The translations under genes were made by a program, and so were the position numbers. The notes below the pieces were generated by a model. That model saw only the letters and a list, made by a program, of their open reading frames with translations, had not been told where the DNA came from and did no database searches. A stretch of 64,000 nucleotides of DNA, taken from NVTR01 sp036479015 (lineage in GTDB: Bacteria > Pseudomonadota > Alphaproteobacteria > Rhodobacterales > Rhodobacteraceae). Every line of letters starts with the position of its first letter. The stretch's first letter is position 1. This document shows, one piece after another, positions 51,365 to 58,585 of the stretch. The stretch spans positions 1-64,000 of the forward strand of contig JAZGFB010000006.1 in the NCBI GenBank assembly GCA_036479015.1, written 5' to 3'.

Positions 51365-52471
51365 GTGGTTTTTGATAAAGGCCCCCTAGGCCAAAAAACG
51401 CGATTCAGCGACCCTTTATATATAATAGAGGCTTCCAAAAGAGCCGATTTGCCAAAAGCATTTGGCGACATTGAAGCCGCCCGAGCAGCAGGGTATTGGC
51501 TTGCTGGTTTTGCCAGTTTTGAACTGGGATATTGCCTTGAAGACCGTCTGCAAAAGCTGTTGCCCAAGAACCAAAAAACCCAATTGATGCAGTTTGGTGT
51601 TTTTGAAAAACCCCAACTTTGCCCAGATGTTCCAATGCCAAATGAGCCGGTGGAAATAACCAATCTGAAACCGTTGATTGATTTTCCAAGCTATAGGCAA
51701 GCCTTTGACAAAGTGCATGAATACATTTGTACAGGCGATGTTTATCAGGTGAATTTAACTTTCCCAATGCAGGCTAATACCACTGCCTCACCGGTAGAGC
51801 TTTACCATGCGTTAGGCCGTAAACAACCGGTTGAACATGGTGCATTTGTAAACCTTGGCGGGCCAATTATTTTATCACGTTCACCTGAGTTGTTCTTTCG
51901 TATTAACCAGTCGGGGCTGATCGAAGCCCGCCCCATGAAAGGCACGATCCGACGCGGAAATTCCACTGTTGAAGATGCCAAGTTGCGCCAACAGCTTTTC
52001 AATTCACACAAAGATCGCGCTGAAAATCTGATGATCACCGATTTGCTGCGAAATGATATCGCGCGCGTGGCCGAAATTGGTTCGGTTAAAGTATCGGAAT
52101 TGTTTCAAATTGAGACCTACGCCACGGTGCATCAAATGGTGTCCCATATTCAGGGCCAACTGTTGCCCAAGATCGATACGGAAAAATTGTTTACGGCGCT
52201 GTTTCCCTGCGGCTCTGTTGTTGGGGCTCCCAAACTGCGCGCGATGGAAATTATTGCGGAATTGGAACCCAGCCCGCGGGATGTTTATTGCGGGACAATT
52301 GGCTGGATCGCCCCAGATAATCGCATGGCATTTAACGTCGCCATCCGCACAATTATTGTTACGACATCAGGCGAAATACGTCTTAATGTCGGGGGCGGAA
52401 TTGTGTATGACAGCACCGCAAGATCCGAATATGAAGAGGCATTGCTTAAGGCGCAATTTGCGGCGCTTTAG
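51365..52471 (+). CDS. pabB: Aminodeoxychorismate synthase component I
   Basis: Converts chorismate with ammonia from a glutaminase partner to aminodeoxychorismate in folate synthesis. The 368-residue protein has the chorismate-binding fold: DVYQVNLTFP, ARPMKGTIRRG near 190, ENLMITDLLRND, and FPCGSVVGAPKLRAMEII near 285-302. It is shorter at the N-terminus than PabB of E. coli. The start is not certain: GTG 51365 has no clear ribosome site, and the frame is open back to 51308. By-eye G+C is in the mid forties, below neighbours, suggesting transfer. No pabC follows intact. The 243 bases upstream hold no recognised gene. Confidence 0.88.
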   Translation: MVFDKGPLGQKTRFSDPLYIIEASKRADLPKAFGDIEAARAAGYWLAGFASFELGYCLEDRLQKLLPKNQKTQLMQFGVFEKPQLCPDVPMPNEPVEITNLKPLIDFPSYRQAFDKVHEYICTGDVYQVNLTFPMQANTTASPVELYHALGRKQPVEHGAFVNLGGPIILSRSPELFFRINQSGLIEARPMKGTIRRGNSTVEDAKLRQQLFNSHKDRAENLMITDLLRNDIARVAEIGSVKVSELFQIETYATVHQMVSHIQGQLLPKIDTEKLFTALFPCGSVVGAPKLRAMEIIAELEPSPRDVYCGTIGWIAPDNRMAFNVAIRTIIVTTSGEIRLNVGGGIVYDSTARSEYEEALLKAQFAAL

Positions 52472-52888
52472 ACGTCTGCTTTACTATCAGCCGGGATATG
52501 CACATTTACGCAAAGTCCGAACCATACATTTGAATAATAATCTGGTCAGTGGTCTTACTAGATTTCATTGCCAGCCATGTGTTTTTCACACTGGCATTTT
52601 TAACCCCGGCCTTTTGCCGTCTGAGTAGATACGATTGCTGTTGCAGGCAATATTGAACGGACCCCGAAGATTTGCGTGCAGGGAACAATCGAACGTCGGC
52701 ACGCGGCATGGTTCAGCTTGCACCGCGCTACGCGCGTTGCTGATTTTTCTGCGAAAAATCAAGGGCCTCCGGCGGGGATATTTATGAAAAGAAGAATGGA
52801 AGATCTGCGCGGACAAACGGACCATGTGTTTGGATAGAAAAACAAAGAACCATTGGCCCGCATCTGCACCCATGCTAGGCCAGCCCCC
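52472..52888. other. Gap of about 417 bases after pabB
   Basis: No intact gene. Frame +3 from about 52474 reads R-L-L-Y-Y-Q-P-G-Y then an I-H-L motif, weakly like the start of a pabC-type aminotransferase, and may be its remnant. The right end contains the dispersed element at 52742-52800. Confidence 0.4.
52742..52800 (+). repeat. Dispersed hairpin/leader element
   Basis: GATTTTTC-TGC-GAAAAATC (52742-52760) is followed by a GGCCTCCGGCGGGG block and an AT-rich tail with an AAAAGAAGAA run. Similar GGCCTCCGGCGGGG blocks recur between genes in Rhodobacterales, from memory. The hairpin arms are shared with 5828-5846. Confidence 0.5.
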
Positions 52889-53533
52889 ATGAGTAACTAT
52901 GCCCCGCCCAATGACCCGCTGGTGATCCTGCACCATGACCATGAAATCCTGCTGGTGGACAAACCTTCTGGCTTGCTCTCGGTCCCCGGTAAGGGGCCAC
53001 ACTTGGCCGATTGCCTGATCAAACGTGTTCAAGATGTCTTTCCCGAAGCCCTGCTGGTTCACCGTCTGGATAGGGACACATCCGGGGTTATGGTGTTTGC
53101 ACTGACCCGCCACGCCCAGCGCCATTTGGGCCTGCAATTTGAAAAGCGCCAGATTAAGAAAACATATGTCGCCCGCGTCTGGGGGCATGTGGCCGAAAAA
53201 ACCGGTACCGTTGATTTACCGCTGATCGTTGACTGGCCAAACCGGCCCTTGCAAATGGTCGACTTTGAGACCGGTAAGCAGGCGATCACCGATTGGCGTG
53301 TGCAACGTTATGGCGACGGCGAAACCCGCATTCGCCTGTTTCCACAAACCGGGCGTTCCCACCAGTTGCGTGTTCACATGCAACAAATCGGCCACCCCAT
53401 TCTGGGCGACCCATTCTATGCCAGCGGTGACGCGCTGAAATTTCCCCGCCTAATGCTGCACGCCGAAAGCCTGCGTCTGCGTCACCCGGATGGCGGTAAG
53501 GGGTTGGCGTTTAGGGCTAAAACCACATTCTAA
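52889..53533 (+). CDS. rluA: RluA-family pseudouridine synthase
   Basis: Modifies uridine in 23S rRNA and tRNA. The 214-residue protein has LVDKPSGLLSVPG near 23-35, the catalytic motif HRLDRDTSGVMVFA (Asp near 61), and RSHQLRVHMQQIGHPILGDPFY. No S4 domain, as in RluA proper. The Met at 52889 is chosen. Its 3' end is duplicated as a fragment at 56057-56089. It converges on the glycan island and pnp. Confidence 0.9.
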   Translation: MSNYAPPNDPLVILHHDHEILLVDKPSGLLSVPGKGPHLADCLIKRVQDVFPEALLVHRLDRDTSGVMVFALTRHAQRHLGLQFEKRQIKKTYVARVWGHVAEKTGTVDLPLIVDWPNRPLQMVDFETGKQAITDWRVQRYGDGETRIRLFPQTGRSHQLRVHMQQIGHPILGDPFYASGDALKFPRLMLHAESLRLRHPDGGKGLAFRAKTTF

Positions 53534-53596
53534 CGCCGGTATAATAATTGGACGGCATTTCCTTTATCGACAGAGCTTATTTTAGGGTCAAATAGT

Positions 53597-54391
53597 ATGA
53601 ATACTTTCTCCTTCAACAGTGAACCAAACTACCTAAAGGCGCGGATTTTGGCACCCTTTGCCCCGCGTTATCGCAACAGACTCCTACTGCGGAAATTGCC
53701 ACCTGAACTGCGCCTAATCGCTTTCTCAACTTTGGTGTCAAACGACCATAGAATCGTTCTGGTAAAAAACCCAAAAGCCGGCTGCACCAGCGCCGCCCAT
53801 ATGCTATATCAGTTTTATAACAATTCCACTTTTAGGGGCGACATCCACCAAGATCACCCAAGCTTGATACAAGGCATCACCAGAGTGCGTGAGGTTCACG
53901 CCGCACTTCAAAACCCGGACACTTTTAAATTTACGACGGTTCGCAACCCTATTGATCGAACACTATCGGCTTACAAAGATTTTTTTGCGAATAAAACAAA
54001 TCCTGAATCCCGACGGCATGCAAATGCGATCGCACATTTCGGTTTTCGCGACACGGCTTCGAACAGCGATAACTTTGACGCCTACCTTGCATTTCTAGAG
54101 GCGTATCTTTCTATCGACACGTTGCGGGCAGACGAACATTTTCGACCTCAGACAATCAATACCAGCATAGACCATATAAAATACGATGCGATTTGCCGGG
54201 TTGAGAACCTTCAATATGACATTTGTACGGCACTGGAAACCGCAGGTGTTTCAGGCGCAAATATAGAGAACATTCCAGCCGTCGCACGCAACCAGTCACC
54301 GTCAAATAGTTTTCGGCCAAATTCGGAACAGACAAAACGGATCTGCCAGCTTTATGAACAAGATTTTGAAACATTCGGCTACGAACATTAA
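53597..54391 (+). CDS. Sulfotransferase (family 2 carbohydrate type)
   Basis: Transfers sulfate from PAPS, probably to a surface carbohydrate. The 264-residue protein has the 5'-phosphosulfate loop VKNPKAGCTS near 56-65 and the 3'-phosphate motif VRNPIDRTLSAYKDFF from residue 115. No signal peptide or strong membrane segment. First gene of cassette A in the rluA-pnp interval; G+C is below neighbours. Acceptor unknown; the GT25 genes next to it suggest LPS or capsule sugars. Confidence 0.85.
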   Translation: MNTFSFNSEPNYLKARILAPFAPRYRNRLLLRKLPPELRLIAFSTLVSNDHRIVLVKNPKAGCTSAAHMLYQFYNNSTFRGDIHQDHPSLIQGITRVREVHAALQNPDTFKFTTVRNPIDRTLSAYKDFFANKTNPESRRHANAIAHFGFRDTASNSDNFDAYLAFLEAYLSIDTLRADEHFRPQTINTSIDHIKYDAICRVENLQYDICTALETAGVSGANIENIPAVARNQSPSNSFRPNSEQTKRICQLYEQDFETFGYEH

Positions 54392-54394
54392 TCC

Positions 54395-55192
54395 CTAACG
54401 TCGTTTCAAAAGGAAGTTAGGAATTATTTTCGCATACAACGCGAGCTGTTTTTTATGCTTAAAAAAGTAGTACCCCTTTGTGCGGGGATTGATATAGCGA
54501 TAGTTTTTATTTTGGATAATGTCGCTGACAACATCTCTGGCCCCGACAAGGTTAGGAACCACAGCCAAGCCACGGCCGTTGGCTGAGTATATGTCGCGGA
54601 AAACCTGATCAACGGGGCCAGTTATCGACCGCCATTCATCCAGATACCTTTGCGCACCAAGTTGCGACCACAACAGCCCGGTGGTGACTATCGGAAAATA
54701 ATAAGCACGCACCAGCTCAACTGTGTTGGCCTTGCCGCGTATTGTGGCCAGTTTGCGCATAAATTTTCGCGGCGAACGCGCCAAATTCACAATGTCCCAA
54801 TCGGGCAAATTTCCAGTGCTGTCCAACTCAACAATGCCCGCAATTATCGAAACGAAATCATCCGGAAGGTCGCAGTCATCCTCCAGGACCAAAAGATGTT
54901 TCTTACCCGACTCCAGAAACCGTTTCAGGCAACCCATATGGCTAAGATAGCAGCCCACTTCCCCCGGCAACAATTCGCGGTTTTGCGTTCTCATGGCCTG
55001 CAGCCTGTCGTATTTTCCTATGGAATCTAGCGACACACCCCGAACATCAACGGCTGGGAAACGTTCGAAAGGCAACCCAAGCTGGTTCAAACGCGCCGCA
55101 GTCGCCGCCATGCGGTCTGCGCTGCTGTCCAAGTTGATGACGACAGTATGCAGGTTTGCCAACATGGTGCTATTTTCAGGAACCAATTTCAC
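54395..55192 (-). CDS. Glycosyltransferase family 25 protein (second)
   Basis: A 265-residue GT25 enzyme. Signature parts are TVVINLDSSADRM, LLPGEVGCYLSHMGCLKRFL near 76-95 and LLVLEDDCDLPDDF near 100-113, where the EDD binds metal and sugar nucleotide. The GTG start at 55192 has a strong AAGGAA, overlapping the other GT25 gene by 17 bases; Met at 55165 is an alternative. Family members add galactose or similar residues to LPS. Converges on the sulfotransferase. Confidence 0.85.
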   Translation of the reverse strand: MKLVPENSTMLANLHTVVINLDSSADRMAATAARLNQLGLPFERFPAVDVRGVSLDSIGKYDRLQAMRTQNRELLPGEVGCYLSHMGCLKRFLESGKKHLLVLEDDCDLPDDFVSIIAGIVELDSTGNLPDWDIVNLARSPRKFMRKLATIRGKANTVELVRAYYFPIVTTGLLWSQLGAQRYLDEWRSITGPVDQVFRDIYSANGRGLAVVPNLVGARDVVSDIIQNKNYRYINPRTKGYYFFKHKKQLALYAKIIPNFLLKRR

Positions 55193-55895
55193 TAAGTTTC
55201 CTTACCTTGGTGCGATAATTTTGCCTTGGAAACGCTCTTGCTAATTTGGATTTCAAACTTAAACGCGTTTGTATCGATGAACCACCAATAGGATCGGCAT
55301 TATTGTCGACACCGTTGGGATAGACCGACAATGTCTCAATTCCGGTGTGCCATCGCATTTGTAAATATGTATCAACTGGGCGGTCAAATTTTTCCGTAAG
55401 GTCTAATAATTGTTGCGCGGCATTTCTGCCAATAAGGTGCAACACGGCAGAAAGCCCTATAACGGACGGCCGAAACAAAAGCGCACCCTGTTCTTGGTCA
55501 ATCTTTCGGTTAATCTTTTCGCGGTTCTTTGGTGGAAAACGAATGATGCGGTCCGGCGTCATATTTCGCAACGCCACATCCAACGCGGGCGCCCAAAGTT
55601 TTGCGTCCACATTCAAATCATCCTCGGCGACAAGCGCACAGATATCACCCCCGTCAACAATCTTTTGCCAACACTTTCGATGGCTGAGAAAGCAAGCAAT
55701 TTCGTTAGGTCCCATTCGAAAAGGATATTTCGGATCATGCAAGTCTGTCTCATACACAGAAGCGAGTGCCTTATCGTCCAGAACCTGGCCGTCAACGGCA
55801 TCCACCACTTCAGCCAGTGGAAGGTTTTGCAAAAGATTTGCTACATTGCCAGTGCGATCAGTGTTGCGGCGCAGATGTATAACAAAAGACTTCAT
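55176..55895 (-). CDS. Glycosyltransferase family 25 protein (first)
   Basis: A 239-residue GT25 enzyme with VIHLRRNTDRT, MGPNEIACFLSHRKCWQKIV near 61-80 and ALVAEDDLNVDAKLW near 87-101, ordered as in the second copy but only modestly similar. It is the promoter-proximal gene of the pair and overlaps the next by 17 bases. Two different GT25 genes side by side suggest two steps in one oligosaccharide. Confidence 0.84.
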   Translation of the reverse strand: MKSFVIHLRRNTDRTGNVANLLQNLPLAEVVDAVDGQVLDDKALASVYETDLHDPKYPFRMGPNEIACFLSHRKCWQKIVDGGDICALVAEDDLNVDAKLWAPALDVALRNMTPDRIIRFPPKNREKINRKIDQEQGALLFRPSVIGLSAVLHLIGRNAAQQLLDLTEKFDRPVDTYLQMRWHTGIETLSVYPNGVDNNADPIGGSSIQTRLSLKSKLARAFPRQNYRTKVRKLSEIGS

Positions 55896-55979
55896 GAAAT
55901 TTTGGGCCCGTTGCTACTGCATCAAGAGGATAATTTGCGTTTCTACTTTAACGTCACCCCCAGCCGCCCCGTCAACCCT

Positions 55980-56048
55980 TTACATGGCCAAACGCACCTT
56001 GCCGCAGCTATCAAAGCCCAGCAGCTTAACATAAATTTCCAGAATTTC
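55980..56048 (-). pseudogene. Fragment of pnp 3' end (S1 domain)
   Basis: Minus-strand frame reads EILEIYVKLLGFDSC then GKVRLAM and a stop. It matches the S1 domain of intact pnp (58631-58696; EGQEVWVKLLGFDDR then GKVKLAM) at 15 of 22 positions. The fragment is isolated from any reading frame start and is a relic. Confidence 0.82.
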
Positions 56049-56056
56049 CCCTCGGG

Positions 56057-56089
56057 ATGCTGCACGCTGAAAGCCTGCGTCTAAGGTGA
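56057..56089 (+). pseudogene. Fragment of rluA 3' end
   Basis: Eight bases after the pnp fragment, the plus strand reads MLHAESLRLR then TGA. This matches MLHAESLRLRH of intact rluA (from 53453) in the first 27 bases with one change. Weaker similarity runs on to about 56123. It marks a junction between two cassettes. Confidence 0.75.
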
Positions 56090-56247
56090 TCTGACGGGGG
56101 TATAGGGCTGATGCTAACCCCTATCTATGTAAGGTGACTTTTCGTTGATGTTACCATGCTCCTTGGGTTAGCAATGTTTATGGGTTGATCGGAATTTTGA
56201 AGAGAAAAAGCTTCGTTCACTAATTGAAAATGGCTAGGAAATAAAAA

Positions 56248-57102
56248 ATGGCGACTGCGAAATCTCTACTGGCGCGACTGAAGAATGTCATTCGTCCCCG
56301 AATGGCAGGAATTCCTAGAAATGATTGGGCGGTTTATACCGGTAATAACAGAGCCCTGACAAAGACAATTTTTGGCCACAAGATGATTGTGGATACCCGC
56401 GATTTATCGTTGGCACCGCACATCATGGCGGATGGGTACTGGGAACACTGGATCACCAAGGTTTTCGCCGACCAAATTACGCCCGGAATGAATGTGGTCG
56501 ATATCGGTGCCAATATCGGATATTATTCTTTGCTAGCCGCCGACAAAATCGGCCCCAAGGGCCACCTTACCTGTTTTGAAGCTAATCCTGATCTTGCGGA
56601 TATTGTGTTCCACAATCTGCACCTTAATGGCTACGCCAACAGAAGCACGGTAGAAAATAAGGCCGTATTCTCGGAATGCAAAACACTCCAACTAAATATT
56701 TTTCAAAAATATCTGGGAAGTTCCAGTCTTTGGGCAGATACCGATCACGCCAGCAAATACCATGATGAGCTGGTTGCTGTTGATGTTGAAGGCGTCACAC
56801 TGGATTCCTATTTTCCAAAGGGCCACCGGATCGATTTCATGAAAATTGATGCTGAGGGTGCTGAACCCCATATCCTTAAAGGGGCGCAGCGGGTCATTAC
56901 TGACAACCCTCAAATGAAAATAATAATGGAATTCGCCCCTTCAATGTTACGTGCCACATATGGTTCAATTGAAAATTTCTATGCCGATATCAAATCCTTT
57001 GGATTCAAGATTTATGAAATCAAAAACGATTCTACATTGAAGGAAATGCCGCTTGATTTGGCTCAGAAAATTGAGTGGACTGATGTTCTGCTGAAACGAT
57101 AG
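56248..57102 (+). CDS. FkbM-family methyltransferase
   Basis: An AdoMet-dependent O-methyltransferase of 284 residues, usually acting on sugars. Motif I is VVDIGANIGYYSLLAA near 89-104, the acidic residue in CFEANPDLADIV, and DFMKIDAEGAEPHILKGA near 195-212, the FkbM signature. No membrane segment. Likely methylates the glycan made by the neighbouring glycosyltransferase. First gene of cassette B; lower G+C than flanking housekeeping genes. Confidence 0.9.
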   Translation: MATAKSLLARLKNVIRPRMAGIPRNDWAVYTGNNRALTKTIFGHKMIVDTRDLSLAPHIMADGYWEHWITKVFADQITPGMNVVDIGANIGYYSLLAADKIGPKGHLTCFEANPDLADIVFHNLHLNGYANRSTVENKAVFSECKTLQLNIFQKYLGSSSLWADTDHASKYHDELVAVDVEGVTLDSYFPKGHRIDFMKIDAEGAEPHILKGAQRVITDNPQMKIIMEFAPSMLRATYGSIENFYADIKSFGFKIYEIKNDSTLKEMPLDLAQKIEWTDVLLKR

Positions 57103-57208
57103 ATATTTCCGGCCGATCACGTTCACGCCTGCCCAACCCCTTTTTAAATGGACCTCTGGCGTCAATGTCTGTCAGTGGAAAAATTTAGCCAAATAATTTT
57201 ATGCGCGG

Positions 57209-58465
57209 CTAATAGTTTTCCATCGATTCATAGACATCGTGGGCAACATCAGCCCAGGTCCGGAATGTTGATTTTTTGGCCTCTATCCGTTTACATAAAT
57301 CGCCACGGAACCCCGGGTCATCAAGCAGCCTGTCCATGTGGGTCACCAGTTCCTGAGGGTCATCCGGATCAAAATACAACCCCAGATCACCGCAAACCTC
57401 TTTCAACACCGGCGCGGTCGAACAAATCGCTGGAATGCCAAACCACAGCGCTTCACCGGCTGGCAGGCCCCAGCCTTCTATTCGGCTGGGCATCAGAACC
57501 GCCACAGCGCTCCGGTACAACCGCACCAGATCGGTTTGGTTTGGGCTATGTATCTGCTCAACAAATGGGGCGATGACCGCCCATTTGCCGGACTTCAGAG
57601 CGCGGGAAATGTGTTTACGCTTCGTGCCAGCTAGGATGAGTTTCGGTACCGTGCGGCCGGACTTTTGCATCAACACCATCGCGTCAAAGACCACATTCAG
57701 GTTTTTGCGTCCCAGCAGCGAGCCGACCGCCAGGAAATAGGGGGTGTTCGGCACCTTAATCACTGGCTCTTCTGTACCTTCAAAGCATTCATGAACCAAA
57801 GGTACAGCGGCCGTGCTTTTTGGCATGACGAACCGCCCATCATTTGCAAACCTGGCGATATCATCCAGGGTGAACTGCGAATTGGTGATCATCTGATCTG
57901 TATTTTCTATGACATACTTACTGTCATAAAACATGTTGAACGGAAAAGATTTCCTAGTGTGGCCACCCAAATCGTGCAGGGGGATCAAATCATGCAATAG
58001 CGGGTGAAACGTGGTGTTCAGTTTGCGCCGTTTAATTGTGCGGATCATATCTACCATCAGCTTTGGGCGGGCCGCCGAAAACAATTTTGCACCGCGCATA
58101 TCCGCTGGCACAAACCGGTATCCGGTTGCTTTGATCCGACGTCGATTATTCCAGCTGACAAAAGGGCCGAGTATTGAAACAAGATGCCGCTCGGGATTTT
58201 TGGCATGGAATTTTCGCCTGAATTTGAAAATCTCGAAATCCGGAACGTTCAGATCAATATTTTCGCTTGGATCGTCTGAAATAATTGGATGAACTTCAAA
58301 AAACTCTTGGAAATCCACCGAATAGACAACAAAACGAACATCTCTGTAATTTGCAGCGAATTTTTCGGCAATTTCTGCGACTGTTTTGGCGATTCCGTAA
58401 TACTGAAACCGTCCTGTTTTCACTGTCGTTAGTTCAGTAAGGTCACAGATGATTTTGGCGCTCAT
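57209..58465 (-). CDS. Glycosyltransferase family 4/1 protein
   Basis: A 418-residue GT-B enzyme. The C-terminal nucleotide-sugar half has YFLAVGSLLGRKNLNVVFDAM near 243-263, then LMPSRIEGWGLPAGEALWFGIPAICS near 325-350, the E-X7-E pattern binding the sugar donor. The N-terminal half has HPLLHDLIPLHDLGGHTR, an acceptor side His region. Acceptor and sugar unknown. It faces the FkbM gene, both ending toward each other, in cassette B. Confidence 0.88.
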   Translation of the reverse strand: MSAKIICDLTELTTVKTGRFQYYGIAKTVAEIAEKFAANYRDVRFVVYSVDFQEFFEVHPIISDDPSENIDLNVPDFEIFKFRRKFHAKNPERHLVSILGPFVSWNNRRRIKATGYRFVPADMRGAKLFSAARPKLMVDMIRTIKRRKLNTTFHPLLHDLIPLHDLGGHTRKSFPFNMFYDSKYVIENTDQMITNSQFTLDDIARFANDGRFVMPKSTAAVPLVHECFEGTEEPVIKVPNTPYFLAVGSLLGRKNLNVVFDAMVLMQKSGRTVPKLILAGTKRKHISRALKSGKWAVIAPFVEQIHSPNQTDLVRLYRSAVAVLMPSRIEGWGLPAGEALWFGIPAICSTAPVLKEVCGDLGLYFDPDDPQELVTHMDRLLDDPGFRGDLCKRIEAKKSTFRTWADVAHDVYESMENY

Positions 58466-58544
58466 GTCGGCTCACACGCTCTACTTATTTTGATATTCAG
58501 GTCAATTAATTGATATTGTTAATGAAACTTATTGCCGCTGGTCA

Positions 58545-58572
58545 GTTGCGGGCGAAATACACCGCCCGCAAC
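58545..58572 (-). terminator. Stem-loop after pnp
   Basis: GTTGCGGGCG (58545-58554) and CGCCCGCAAC (58563-58572) form a perfect 10-bp stem with an eight-base loop, 14 bases beyond the pnp stop. No T-run follows on the minus strand, so it may be an RNA-end protector or a weak terminator. Confidence 0.55.
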
Positions 58573-58585
58573 CAGATATAAACCC

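Noticed and set aside
53597..58465. Simple tandem duplication of one cassette
   Set aside because: Although the two intervals have similar length, their genes are not homologous, so exchange of different cassettes fits better than copying of one.
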